64,000 nucleotides of DNA from CAZJQD01 sp964548165 [NCBI: uncultured bacterium] (GTDB taxonomy: Bacteria; UBA8481): NCBI GenBank assembly GCA_964548165.1, contig CAZJQD010000005.1, forward strand, positions 1-64,000, read 5' to 3'. The translations under genes and the position numbers were made by a program. Below the pieces are notes generated by a model that saw only the letters and a program-made list of their open reading frames with translations, had not been told where the DNA came from and searched no databases. This document shows positions 8,981 through 17,615 of this stretch, piece after piece. Each line of letters begins with the position of its first letter. The first letter of the stretch is position 1.

Positions 8981-9838
8981 ATGCATACCAAGCTCTTGGC
9001 GCGCCTGTTTCTCGCCGGCCTTCTTCCCTTCCTCGTCGTCGGGTGTCTCCCCCAGGTCACGAACGAGGAACTGAATCGCCAGTTGGCGCTCGCGCGCCAG
9101 CAGAGCGAGCGAGAAAAGGAGGAGTTGCGGATCCAGCTCAACCAGGCCCGCTCGCAAGCCACCACCGCCGAGGTTCTGCGCGTTCGGGTCGAGACCGTGG
9201 AGAGGGATTCCGCCGCTCTCCTAGCGCGCGTGGCCGCCGGCGACCAGCGGATCGGCGAGCTCGAAGCCGCCAACAGCCGGCTCCAGTCCGAGAATGCCGA
9301 GTTGCTCCGCGTCCGCGATGAAGTCCAGGCCCTGGCGTCGGCGGCACGCGAGGCCGAGGAGCGCGCGGCCGCGCTCGAGCGGGAGCGCGACCAGGTGCGC
9401 CGCGATCTCCAGAAGTTCATCGACCTCGGCGGCATCGGCGTCGATGTCACGCCGGACGGTGTCCGCATTTCTCTTCGCGACGCCATCCTCTTCGACTCCG
9501 GCAAAGATGAGCTCAAGCCGGAGGCTGCAGAGCTCCTTGCGAAGGTGGCGGAGGTCGTCGGGCAGAGTCGAGCGCGCGAAATCCGCGTGGCCGGTTACAC
9601 GGACAACGTGCCGGTTCGCGTCAATCCGCGCTTCGCCTCCAACTGGGAACTCTCCGCGGCGCGCGCCCTGGCCGTCGTCCATCGGCTCGTCGACGTGCAC
9701 CGACTGCCCTCGCGCCGGCTCGTGGCGCTGGGATTCGGGGAGAACCGCCCCCTGGCCGGCAACGACACGGCGGAAGGCCGCGCTCGCAACCGCCGCGTCG
9801 AGATCTTCCTCGTTCCCGAGAACCCGGAGGCACGGTGA
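8981..9838 (+). CDS. OmpA-family peptidoglycan-binding lipoprotein with coiled coil
   Basis: 285 residues from ATG 8981 (an ATG at 8960 would add 7). The signal peptide ends in LVVGC with lipidated Cys22. Residues of about 28-155 are a long heptad-rich coiled coil; residues of about 160-280 are an OmpA C-terminal domain with the conserved GYTDNVP, NWELSAARA and RNRRVEI segments that bind diaminopimelate in peptidoglycan. It probably tethers outer membrane to wall. MotB-like proteins share the domain but have a transmembrane helix, not a lipobox. Its stop overlaps the next start (TGATG). Confidence 0.85.
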   Translation: MHTKLLARLFLAGLLPFLVVGCLPQVTNEELNRQLALARQQSEREKEELRIQLNQARSQATTAEVLRVRVETVERDSAALLARVAAGDQRIGELEAANSRLQSENAELLRVRDEVQALASAAREAEERAAALERERDQVRRDLQKFIDLGGIGVDVTPDGVRISLRDAILFDSGKDELKPEAAELLAKVAEVVGQSRAREIRVAGYTDNVPVRVNPRFASNWELSAARALAVVHRLVDVHRLPSRRLVALGFGENRPLAGNDTAEGRARNRRVEIFLVPENPEAR

Positions 9839-10236
9839 TGCCCCAGCTCGCTCTCCTCTTCTCCGTCCTCTTCATGGCCCTGGGCCTTGGTGGCTGGTTG
9901 GCCACGGGGTCGCAGCACATGACGGCGCTGATTCCCGTGGGCTTTGGCCTGGTTCTCATGGTTCTGGGCCTGGTGGCTCGGAAGGGCGATTCCTATCGAC
10001 GCCATGCCATGCATGGTGCGGCGATGGTGGGCCTTCTCGGCTTTCTGGGCACTGCTCGAGGACTCTACGCGGCCCTTCTCTGGATGATGGGAACCGTTCC
10101 CGAGCGGGGAGCCGCGGTCGTCAGCCAGGCGCTCATGGCTGTCCTCTCCATCCTCTGGCTCGCGCTCTGTATCCGCTCGTTCCGCCAGGCCCGGCTGAAG
10201 CAGGCGGCGGCGAAGGCCGCGGAGTCTCCCCGGTAG
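9838..10236 (+). CDS. small membrane protein of unknown function, four helices
   Basis: 132 residues with hydrophobic segments at about 4-22, 28-47, 60-83 and 92-112, and a basic tail. ATG 9838 overlaps the stop of the OmpA-type gene by one base, so the two are translationally coupled. I recognise no named domain. Confidence 0.65.
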   Translation: MPQLALLFSVLFMALGLGGWLATGSQHMTALIPVGFGLVLMVLGLVARKGDSYRRHAMHGAAMVGLLGFLGTARGLYAALLWMMGTVPERGAAVVSQALMAVLSILWLALCIRSFRQARLKQAAAKAAESPR

Positions 10237-10252
10237 GGAGCGCTCGCGCTCC
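10237..10252. terminator. short GC hairpin between convergent genes
   Basis: GGAGCG (10237-10242) pairs with CGCTCC (10247-10252) around a 4-nt loop in the 19-bp gap between two convergent stop codons. There is no T-run, so terminator activity is only possible. Confidence 0.3.
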
Positions 10253-10255
10253 GGG

Positions 10256-11164
10256 CTAAATAGCTTTTCCCGCGTAGAGGTGGTCGAGTTTCTCCGCCGA
10301 GAGGAGTCCTTGCGCGGCTCCCTTCTCGCCGATCTTCCATCCCGCGTAGAGCGTGGCTCGTTCCAGCGCGGAGGTTGCCGGCAATCCCCTGAGGATGCCA
10401 TCGACGAAGGATGAGAAGAGCGCGTCTCCGGCGCCGATGGTATTGACGATGGGCCGTGGCATGCGCGCCGGTCGTGTCACGGGAGACGGCTGGTCGCGTT
10501 CGAGCAACATCGCGCCGTTGCCGCCGCACCCGACGACGCCGATGCGCGTGGCGAACCGGTCCCGGATCGTGGTCAGCCAAGAGGCGGCGCCCCCAGGGAG
10601 TTTCTCGTGGCTGGCAAAGAGGATGTCGGCGTGCTGCATCCAGTCGCGGTTGTAGTCGTCCTCGATCGAGGAGATGGCGTGGAGATCGGACGCTATGGGG
10701 ATGTTCGCCCTCTTCGCGGCTGCGAGGAAGGACCGGGCAAAGTTGATGTTGCAGGCGACAACGAGATCGACGCCGCGCAGGGCTTCTTCGAGCAGTTCCT
10801 GGGGATACCGGCGGTCCTGGATATCCTTGAGGTCGACGTGGATCATGCGCCTGCCCGAGGGCTCGTAGAGGATGACCGAGCGCGGAGTCTCCGGGAGGGC
10901 GTCCACGAGGAGGCGATCCGAAACGCCCAGGGCTTCCAGCTCGGCCCTGGCCTCCCTGCCGGCGGCGTCACTGGCAACGAGGCCGGCGAAGACGACCTCG
11001 TGACCCAGGAGGGAGAGGGCCTTGGCGACGTTGAAGCCGACACCGGAGATCGTGGCGGCAACGCCGAAGAAGGGATAGCGGACAGGCTCGTACGGAATGG
11101 GGAATCCCTCGACGGCGAGCGTAGTCTCGAGGTTGATGAGTCCGGCAACGAGCACGCGGGCCAT
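10256..11164 (-). CDS. PfkB-family sugar/nucleoside kinase
   Basis: 302 residues. The second PfkB signature, NTIGAGDALFSSF, contains GAGD at 244-247 with catalytic Asp247; the Gly-rich GVGFNVAKAL near residue 41 matches the substrate end of the family. It phosphorylates an alcohol group of a sugar or nucleoside using ATP; the exact substrate cannot be read from sequence. It is the last gene of a six-gene minus-strand operon, starting 5 nt after the PolX-like gene. Confidence 0.85.
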   Translation of the reverse strand: MARVLVAGLINLETTLAVEGFPIPYEPVRYPFFGVAATISGVGFNVAKALSLLGHEVVFAGLVASDAAGREARAELEALGVSDRLLVDALPETPRSVILYEPSGRRMIHVDLKDIQDRRYPQELLEEALRGVDLVVACNINFARSFLAAAKRANIPIASDLHAISSIEDDYNRDWMQHADILFASHEKLPGGAASWLTTIRDRFATRIGVVGCGGNGAMLLERDQPSPVTRPARMPRPIVNTIGAGDALFSSFVDGILRGLPATSALERATLYAGWKIGEKGAAQGLLSAEKLDHLYAGKAI

Positions 11165-11169
11165 GGCCT

Positions 11170-13029
11170 CTAATGGTCCTTCCGAATTCCTGCTCGGTTG
11201 CGCCGCTGACGGAACCGCTCGCGGAGGACTTCCAGGGGGAGAGTATTCAGGATCTCGCCGGGTCCGATGCCCGCTCGACGAGCCACGCAGACGCCGTAGA
11301 CGTCGTTTCTCAGGCCGTCGACGGTGTGCGCGTCGGTGTTGATGGAGAAGCGCAGGCCACCCGTGCGGAAGGCTCGCGCCCGGTCCCAGGCCAGGTCCAG
11401 CCGGTGCGGGTTCGCGTTGATCTCCAGGATCACGTCGCGCTCCGCCGCTCGCGCCGCCACGGCGTCCAGGTCGATTGCGTAGCCGGGGCGCTCGAGAAGA
11501 AGGCGGCCTGTCGGGTGCGCGAGGATGTCGACGAGCGGGTTATCCAGAGCCCTGAGCACTCTCCTGGTCATCTCCTCCTTGGTCATCTGGAAGTTGATGT
11601 GAACCGAGGCGACGACGAAGTCGAAGGAGGCCAGCGTCGCTTCGTCGTAATCGATGCGGCCGTCCGGCAGGATGTCGGCCTCGATGCCCTTGAGGATGAA
11701 CGGGGAGCGACCGGCCGCGTTCCAGGCGTCGATGGCGGCATGCTGATCGCTCACTTCCGCCGGCGACAGACCTCCCGCCCAGTGCGAAGCCTGCGAATGG
11801 TCGCAGACGCCGAAGTAGGTGCCTCCTCGTTGCGCGATCGCCTTGGCCATCTCTTCCAGGGTGTTCTTCCCGTCGCTGGCTGTCGTATGGACGTGGAGAA
11901 AGCCGCGGAGGTCGGTGGGCTCCACGAGGGGAGAGAGTCTTCCGTCGATCGCGCGTTCCAGGGCGACGCCATCCTCGCGAAGTTCCGGAGCGAGGAAGGG
12001 CAGATCGAGCAGGCGATAGAATTCCGTCTCGTCGGCCGGCTCCAGGACGACACCGTCGCGATAGAGTCCGTCGGATCGCAGGTCGAGGCCCAGCCGGCGG
12101 GCGCGTTGCGCCAGGGCGGCGCTATGCTCGGGAGAGGAGGTTTCGAGGACGCGCCGCGTTCCTTCCTGGCGGATCGGCGCGACCACGAGGGTCACGGGCA
12201 TATCGGCAGGAGCACGGAACGTGAGACGAAGCGCCTCGTGATCGAGGGAGACCGCCGGGGCGATTCCAGCGGCGCGGATATCCGCGGCCAGGCGGTCGAG
12301 CGTTTCCGCTGGCGAGGCTTGCTCGGGGGCGATGGCGAGCAGTCGCAGGGACGTGACGGTCTCCGCGCCGCGCGCGACCTCGCCCGCGATCGTGAGGTTG
12401 GCGTGGAGCTTATCGCGGGAGAGCGCCAGGAGTATGGCCTGGGATCCGCCCAGGGCGTCGGGAAGCAACCATCGCCCGGCATTCAAGGAGATGTAGTCGA
12501 GGCCGTCGACGAGCCTCCGCGCCGACGCCGCGCCGAATCCCTTGAGGGCCGCCAGCCGACCGTCTTCGCAGGCCCTGCGGAGACTCTCGGCGTCCGTGAT
12601 GCCGAGCTCGCGGTGCAGGCGACCGAGACGCTTGGCGCCGAGCCCGCGGACGGCGAGGAGGTCAGTGAGCGTCTTGGGGAAGGAACGGCGCAACTCGTCC
12701 AAGTACGGCAGGCTGCCCGTCGTGACGAGGGTCGCGATCTTCTCGACCAGCGCGGGGCCGAAGCCCTTGTGGTCGGCCAGGGTTCCGTCGACGGCGGCGG
12801 CTACGGGGTCCCAACCACCGGCTTCCAGGGCGCGCAGAGCGCGTCGGTAGGCCTGTGTCTTGAAGTCGTTCTCCCCGCCCAGTTCAAGGAGCGTGGCGAT
12901 CTCATCGAGGGCGGCGATCACGTCGTCGCGACTGACGGCCGGCGCTGTCCCGCCGGGGCCGATCTGGGCGGGGGGTCTTTTCGGCTCGCTCGGCTCGCCT
13001 GGCCCTCCTTGCCCGCTCGGCTGCGGCAT
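11170..13029 (-). CDS. PolX-like protein: degenerate polymerase X domain plus intact PHP domain
   Basis: 619 residues. Residues of about 30-185 carry helix-hairpin-helix repeats as in DNA polymerase X. The polymerase palm follows, but its acidic motif, normally G-D-x-D, reads TSLR at 226-229, and the third Asp strand reads VTLVVAP (279-285). All three metal-binding Asp are therefore lost. From 378 on, the PHP phosphoesterase domain is intact: HVHT (379-382), DHS, GIEADI, SVHI, AHPTG and TDAH. In PolX the PHP domain is a 3'-5' exonuclease or phosphatase. I infer a nuclease without polymerase activity. It sits 2 nt from a DEDDy exonuclease gene. Confidence 0.85.
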   Translation of the reverse strand: MPQPSGQGGPGEPSEPKRPPAQIGPGGTAPAVSRDDVIAALDEIATLLELGGENDFKTQAYRRALRALEAGGWDPVAAAVDGTLADHKGFGPALVEKIATLVTTGSLPYLDELRRSFPKTLTDLLAVRGLGAKRLGRLHRELGITDAESLRRACEDGRLAALKGFGAASARRLVDGLDYISLNAGRWLLPDALGGSQAILLALSRDKLHANLTIAGEVARGAETVTSLRLLAIAPEQASPAETLDRLAADIRAAGIAPAVSLDHEALRLTFRAPADMPVTLVVAPIRQEGTRRVLETSSPEHSAALAQRARRLGLDLRSDGLYRDGVVLEPADETEFYRLLDLPFLAPELREDGVALERAIDGRLSPLVEPTDLRGFLHVHTTASDGKNTLEEMAKAIAQRGGTYFGVCDHSQASHWAGGLSPAEVSDQHAAIDAWNAAGRSPFILKGIEADILPDGRIDYDEATLASFDFVVASVHINFQMTKEEMTRRVLRALDNPLVDILAHPTGRLLLERPGYAIDLDAVAARAAERDVILEINANPHRLDLAWDRARAFRTGGLRFSINTDAHTVDGLRNDVYGVCVARRAGIGPGEILNTLPLEVLRERFRQRRNRAGIRKDH

Positions 13030-13031
13030 GG

Positions 13032-13616
13032 TCAGTGCCCGTCGTTGTGGAAGACGCGGTGGAGGTCGACGAGCACTTCCGCGTCGAGGGCGGCGTAACG
13101 AATCTGCTCGGGGGAGAGGGGGCGATTCATCCAGTTCGAGAACCGCTGCCGCTTGTCGAGGACGAGCCCGAGCTCGCGCCGCACGACGGCGCCCAGGTTG
13201 TGGCCGCCCTGGGGACGCGGCCCATGCTTACGCCGCGAAGCGATGTGCGTGTCGAAGATGGATCGGATCGTCAGGCCCCGGCGACCCAGGGCTCCGCGCT
13301 CCACCCCGGCGCAGTGGATGACCTTCAGGATCGAGGGAGACTCGAAGAGGGGACGGAGGGCTTCGAGCGAGGAGACCGCGAGGACGTCGATGACGGCCGT
13401 TGCCGCCGAGGTTGCGACCTGGATCGTGGCGAGCGCGCCGCCGAAGGAGGTCTCGACGTCGAGGCCGATAAGCGGGAACTGACGGATGGCGTCGGCGGCG
13501 CGGTGCAGGGAGTCATCGCCCGCGATGGTGTATACGGGGCGGCGGGGCCAGGCGGCGTTTCGGGGCGCGGGGCGCGAGAGTTGTGACTCGAGGAAACGGC
13601 TGAAGGACGAGCTCAC
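13032..13616 (-). CDS. RNase D-like DEDDy 3'-5' exonuclease
   Basis: 194 residues from GTG 13616. The open frame runs further upstream but there it overlaps the lipoprotein gene. Catalytic residues are D53 and E55 (GLDVET), D122 (FDTH) and Y174/D178 (YAALD). No HRDC domain follows, so it is shorter than RNase D and consists of the exonuclease domain only. It could trim structured RNA or DNA ends; pairing with a PHP nuclease in one operon suggests joint processing. It starts 28 nt after the Cys-repeat lipoprotein. Confidence 0.85.
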   Translation of the reverse strand: MSSSFSRFLESQLSRPAPRNAAWPRRPVYTIAGDDSLHRAADAIRQFPLIGLDVETSFGGALATIQVATSAATAVIDVLAVSSLEALRPLFESPSILKVIHCAGVERGALGRRGLTIRSIFDTHIASRRKHGPRPQGGHNLGAVVRRELGLVLDKRQRFSNWMNRPLSPEQIRYAALDAEVLVDLHRVFHNDGH

Positions 13617-13644
13617 GGGTGAACAGGCGCGCCTGGAAGCACCG

Positions 13645-14457
13645 TCAGGAGCAGCCCGACATCCCGCAGGCGCCGCCGACCGGGCAGGGACAGCGGGACG
13701 GATCGGAGTTGCAGATCGCGCGGTCGTCCTCGGTGCGGCACCCCACCTGCTCCCGAGGCCTGCGCTCGGGTTCCCGGCAACAATCCATGCCACAATCGCC
13801 GTAGGCATCGCACGGGCAGTAGTAGGCCTCCTCCGCGCATTGCTGCCGATCGGCGCCCGTGCGGCAATGTCGCCCGGAGGCGGGCGCCGCGGTCGGCTGG
13901 GTGGCCGGCGGCGTTGCGGGGTCGATGCGGGGCGCTGTCGCGGTCGGGCTGGCTGTCGTTGTCGGAGCGGGCGTGGTCCCGGGCGCCGCGGCTGCGGCGT
14001 CGCGCTCGGCCTGGACCTCCGCGCCGCGCGTCACGCAACCCTGCATGGTGCAATCCCCGTAGGCTTCGCAGGGGCAGTTGGCAGGGTCGTGCGTGCAGGT
14101 CGCGCGGTCGTCGGCGGTCGCGCATCCCTCGCTCGCGGGCGTGGTCGCCGTCGATGCCTCCTCGCTCGGGGCCACGGAGCTCGCGGTCCCGCTTCGAGGA
14201 GCGGCCTCGTTCTCGACGGCGGCTCGTCGCGCCGCGGCGTCGCGCTCGGCGGCGATCTCCGCGCCCCGCGTCACGCAGCCATCCATGGCGCAATCCCCGT
14301 AGGCTTCGCAGGGACATCCGGCGGGATCCGCCAGGCAGGAGGAGCGATCGCCGGCCGTGCGGCAGGCGCGGGACTCGGTGATGCGCGGCGCGCAACCAGC
14401 CAGGACGAGGCCGAGGATGAGGAGCGCGGCAAGGCGCGCCGATGCGCGAGTGGTCAC
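13645..14457 (-). CDS. lipoprotein with four six-cysteine repeats
   Basis: 270 residues from GTG 14457, chosen because it overlaps the preceding stop as GTGA; an ATG at 14481 is possible. The signal peptide ends in LVLAGC with lipidated Cys22. Four 30-residue repeats with spacing C-x8-C-x6-C-x-C-x5-C-x4-C occupy 32-61, 112-141, 198-227 and 240-269, joined by long Ala/Thr/Pro linkers. Repeats 1 and 2 are nearly identical at the DNA level, including VTRGAE and ERDAAA after each. The same repeat ends the metacaspase at 5839. An envelope protein held by disulfides or metal is likely; function is unknown. Confidence 0.8.
   Translation of the reverse strand: MTTRASARLAALLILGLVLAGCAPRITESRACRTAGDRSSCLADPAGCPCEAYGDCAMDGCVTRGAEIAAERDAAARRAAVENEAAPRSGTASSVAPSEEASTATTPASEGCATADDRATCTHDPANCPCEAYGDCTMQGCVTRGAEVQAERDAAAAAPGTTPAPTTTASPTATAPRIDPATPPATQPTAAPASGRHCRTGADRQQCAEEAYYCPCDAYGDCGMDCCREPERRPREQVGCRTEDDRAICNSDPSRCPCPVGGACGMSGCS
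13651..14364 (-). repeat. four six-cysteine repeats in the lipoprotein
   Basis: Coding repeat. The most regular core is C-R-T-x-x-D-R-x-x-C, then C-P-C, Y-G-D-C and M-x-x-C. Copy 3 has one extra Cys before its last one; copy 4 replaces Tyr with Gly. The first two copies share long nucleotide identity, indicating recent duplication. Confidence 0.9.
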
Positions 14458-15491
14458 GGGCCGGAGTGTACCGCTTGCCACGCGCGCCGGGTAATCGAAA
14501 ACGCGGTCTGCGCCAGGCGCCTGAGATGCAGGGGAAGGGGGCTGGTCGCCCGGGGCACCGCGACGGCGTCGAGTATGTCACGCGCCGGGACCAGGGTTTC
14601 TCTGAGAAAAGCCAGTCTCGCGGCGATCGGGAGCTCGCGGAGCGTATGGAGAAACCGCAGGCCGGGAATGTCTTCGCCATCTCGGCTGGCAGAGAGCGTG
14701 ATGCGGTCGAGGAGGCCGGGTGTCGTTGAGGCCCTGCCCGCGTCGTGCCAGAGGGATCGGACCAGGAGGAGGGCTGTGAATCCGGCCCGACCGGCTTCCC
14801 CTCGCTCCAGGCGATGAGCGGCTTCCGGGCACGATTTCACCAAGCGGTGGAGGTCGACGAGCCAGCGCGCGCCGAGGCCGCCGTGATGGTGCACGAGGTG
14901 AAGGGCGAGGAAGACGGCGAGGTCGCCGTCATCGAGCACCGGGAGCGGACCCGCCTCCGTCGGGATCGTTCTACGCCTTGCCAGCCAGTCGGGCTCCGTG
15001 ATGCGAAGCCGTGCTCGCGCCGGAACTCTCTCCCGGTTGACCGCGTGGGTGTGCAGGTCAACTTCGCCCTCGTCCCCGACAAAGAGTTCAGCGTGGTGGG
15101 GAGTAGGGCGAAACCCGGCGGCGATGAGCGCATCCGCGGCGGTCCGGCGATCGCCGGGACGGACCAGGATGTCGCAGTCGCCGGATGGTCGTTCGGAGGG
15201 ATCGGCGTAGAGCAGGACCGCCGCGGCCAAACCCTTCACGGCCACCCACGGGATTCCCGTGGACGCCAGGATCGCGGTCACGCGGCGATAGAGCGTGACG
15301 CGCGAGAGGTGAGCGATCGCCGCCTCGCGGCGGATGGAGGAACGGTCGGGACAGGAGGGGTGGAGTGCCGCGACGAGCGGAAGGACGCCTTCCTTGCGCG
15401 CGCGTTGCAGGATCTGCGGCCAGTTCGAGGCGTCGATGGGGTCTCCAACCAGGGCGGCCCAGAAGGCGATAGCGGGGGGCGGCGGAGTCAC
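14454..15491 (-). CDS. nucleotidyltransferase-family protein
   Basis: 345 residues from GTG 15491, which overlaps the stop of the upstream gene (GTGA). The central segment, with WVAVKG followed by the acidic GDCDILV (D-x-D), matches a family of uncharacterised Pol-beta-fold nucleotidyltransferases often found near surface-polysaccharide or peptide-modification genes. The C-terminal half is helical with HLVHHHGG. Substrate unknown. Its own stop overlaps the lipoprotein start by 4 nt, so the two are co-translated. Confidence 0.75.
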   Translation of the reverse strand: MTPPPPAIAFWAALVGDPIDASNWPQILQRARKEGVLPLVAALHPSCPDRSSIRREAAIAHLSRVTLYRRVTAILASTGIPWVAVKGLAAAVLLYADPSERPSGDCDILVRPGDRRTAADALIAAGFRPTPHHAELFVGDEGEVDLHTHAVNRERVPARARLRITEPDWLARRRTIPTEAGPLPVLDDGDLAVFLALHLVHHHGGLGARWLVDLHRLVKSCPEAAHRLERGEAGRAGFTALLLVRSLWHDAGRASTTPGLLDRITLSASRDGEDIPGLRFLHTLRELPIAARLAFLRETLVPARDILDAVAVPRATSPLPLHLRRLAQTAFSITRRAWQAVHSGP

Positions 15492-16684
15492 CCCTTGACG
15501 GCGCGGAGACCCTTTTCCAGGTCGGCGATGAGATCGTCGGGGTCCTCGATGCCGATGGAGAGGCGCACGAGGTCGTCGGTGATCCCGATCCGCTCGCGCT
15601 CCTTGCGGGGCTTGTCCCAGTGGGACATCGTCACGAGGCTCTCCGCGAAGCTCTCGACGCCGCCGAGCGACGGGGCGATGTGAAAGAGGCCGAGCGCGTC
15701 GTGGAACTTCTCGACCGCCGCGAGGTTGCCGCGGAGGCGGAACGAGACGACGCTCCCGGAGCCCGAGAGGATGCGCCTGGCGATCGCGTGGTCGGGATGC
15801 GATTCCAGGGAAGGATGAAAGACCTGCCGGATCCCGGGATGTCCCTCGAGGTGCCGCGCGATCCGCTCGGCACTGGCCGTCTGCCGGCCCATCCTGAGCG
15901 CCGCGGTCTTGATACCTCGCAGGACGAGGTATGCGGAATGCGGCGAGACGAGCGATCCAAACGTGCCGTGGAGGTCGCGCACGGGGGCCAGGGCCTTGCG
16001 GGATCCGATCACGGCGCCGGCGATGACATCGTTGTGCCCGGCGAAGTACTTGGTGAGCGAGAGCGGGACGAGGTCGGCGCCGAGCGCGAACGGGTCGCAG
16101 TTCCAGGGTCCGGCGATCGTGGGGTCCACGAGAAGCGTAATGCCGCGCTTGCGCGTGACGGCGGCGACGGCAGGAACGTCGGGGACATAGAGGTGAGGGT
16201 TTGTCGGGAGTTCGAGGAAGATGGCGCGCGTCTTCTTCGTGATCGCGCGCACGATCTGGTCGGCCCTGGTTCCGGCAAACGTCACCTTCACGCCGTACCG
16301 CGCCAGCGTCCGCTCCGCGAAGACGCGCGTGCGGCGGTAGCACTCGGAGGTCAGGACCAGGTGATCGCCGGGGGAGAGGATGGCCAGGAGCGTCTCGCAG
16401 ATGGCGGACATGCCGGAGGCCGTGACGAGCGCGTCCTCAGCGCCGTGGATCTCGGCGAGCTTGCGCTCCAGGGTGAGTTGGGTCGGCGATCCGTAGCGCC
16501 CATACTCGAACCGCGACTTGATCTCCTCCTCGTGGTAGGCCCGGACATCCCGGGAGGCGTCGAAGCAGTAGGTGGCGGTCTGGAAGATAGGGGTCGCGAC
16601 GGCGTGGCCGATCTTGCGGCCGAGCTCGCCAGCGTGAACGGCCTCGGTCGCGGGTTTTCCGGGCTTACGGGTGCGGCGGATCAT
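15488..16684 (-). CDS. cystathionine gamma-synthase/lyase-family PLP enzyme
   Basis: 398 residues of the Cys/Met metabolism PLP family. The PLP lysine is K212 in SLTKYFAGHND; D187 (VDPT) pairs with the pyridine nitrogen; the cofactor-binding segment ALVTASGMSAI lies at 85-95. Members make cystathionine from an activated homoserine or break it down; the two activities cannot be told apart here. The start is well supported by GAGGAGG just upstream. It is the first gene of the six-gene operon, although its role differs from that of the nucleases downstream. Confidence 0.88.
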   Translation of the reverse strand: MIRRTRKPGKPATEAVHAGELGRKIGHAVATPIFQTATYCFDASRDVRAYHEEEIKSRFEYGRYGSPTQLTLERKLAEIHGAEDALVTASGMSAICETLLAILSPGDHLVLTSECYRRTRVFAERTLARYGVKVTFAGTRADQIVRAITKKTRAIFLELPTNPHLYVPDVPAVAAVTRKRGITLLVDPTIAGPWNCDPFALGADLVPLSLTKYFAGHNDVIAGAVIGSRKALAPVRDLHGTFGSLVSPHSAYLVLRGIKTAALRMGRQTASAERIARHLEGHPGIRQVFHPSLESHPDHAIARRILSGSGSVVSFRLRGNLAAVEKFHDALGLFHIAPSLGGVESFAESLVTMSHWDKPRKERERIGITDDLVRLSIGIEDPDDLIADLEKGLRAVKG

Positions 16685-16814
16685 GAGGCCTCCTCGAGGG
16701 GCGTAACGAAATCAATCATCAAGAATGCCCAAGCAGTCTATCAGCGCCGAGTCCAAGCCGACAAGGCACCCGCCGCTTCTCGTTCCCCGGGGATTTCGGT
16801 CGCTCGCTGAGGAT

Positions 16815-17519
16815 TCAGGGGCTGAGGCGTTGGCGGGACCATCCGGCGGCGGTGCGTCGGTAGAGCAGGCGGTCGTGGAGGCGCGAGATGCGTCCCTGCC
16901 AGAATTCGACCGCCTCGGGAACCACGCGCCACCCGCCCCAGAACGGCGGCAGGGGAACCTCGCCACCCGCGAAGCGCCGCCGCGCTTCCTCCAGGGAGGC
17001 ATCAAGCGCGGAACGATCCGCGATCGGCCGGCTCTGCGCGGACGCCCACGCGGCAAGCCGGGCCTCGTGGGGGCGCGTGGCGAAGTAGGCGGCCGCCGCC
17101 TCCGTGTCCAGCCGCTCGGCCGTTCCCTCGACGCGCACCTGGCGATCCAGCTCGTGCCAGAAGAAGAGGAGCGACGCGCGGGGATTGGCGTCGAGGTCCC
17201 GGCACTTGCGGCTCTCGAGGTTCGTGTAGAAGATGAATCCCCGGTCATCGACGTTCTTGAGCAGCACCATCCGGACGGAGGGCGCGGCATCCGCGGCCGA
17301 GGTCGCCAGCGCCATGGCATTGGCGTCGGCGACCTGCGCGTCCACGGCCTCCTTGAACCACTTCCCGAATTGCTCCAGCGCGTCGTTCTCGGCCTGCGCC
17401 TCATCGAGTCCACCGTAGGTGTACTCCCGCCGGATCATCCGGACGGCCTCACCGAACGGCACGTCCTCCACCTTGCCTTCCTTGAGGCCGCGGAGCATAT
17501 CCAGGATGCGTTCCTTCAT
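16815..17519 (-). CDS. pdxH: pyridoxamine 5'-phosphate oxidase
   Basis: 234 residues from ATG 17519; the frame continues upstream only as a shadow of the opposite gene. This FMN enzyme oxidises pyridoxamine or pyridoxine 5'-phosphate to PLP. Diagnostic segments are SVRMVLLKNVDDRGFIFYTN, the R-x-V-R-V-E-G strand, ASAQSRPI and the C-terminal EFWQGRISRLHDR...W-x-RQRLSP. It supplies cofactor for the many PLP enzymes nearby; pdxJ lies at 53967. Confidence 0.93.
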   Translation of the reverse strand: MKERILDMLRGLKEGKVEDVPFGEAVRMIRREYTYGGLDEAQAENDALEQFGKWFKEAVDAQVADANAMALATSAADAAPSVRMVLLKNVDDRGFIFYTNLESRKCRDLDANPRASLLFFWHELDRQVRVEGTAERLDTEAAAAYFATRPHEARLAAWASAQSRPIADRSALDASLEEARRRFAGGEVPLPPFWGGWRVVPEAVEFWQGRISRLHDRLLYRRTAAGWSRQRLSP

Positions 17520-17615
17520 GTCGCCATGGTAGAGCGATTTCCCCGATAGAGAAAGGCTCCCTGCTTTGGAGGCCGCGTTGCTTCGATAGCGGCGTGCCTG
17601 TAATCTGGCGGCCTC

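Noticed and set aside
11173-13098. Long plus-strand ORF of 641 codons opposite the PolX-like gene
   Set aside because: Composition is shadow-like (no motif, no start signal), and the opposite strand has a clear PHP/PolX gene. High GC leaves antisense frames open.
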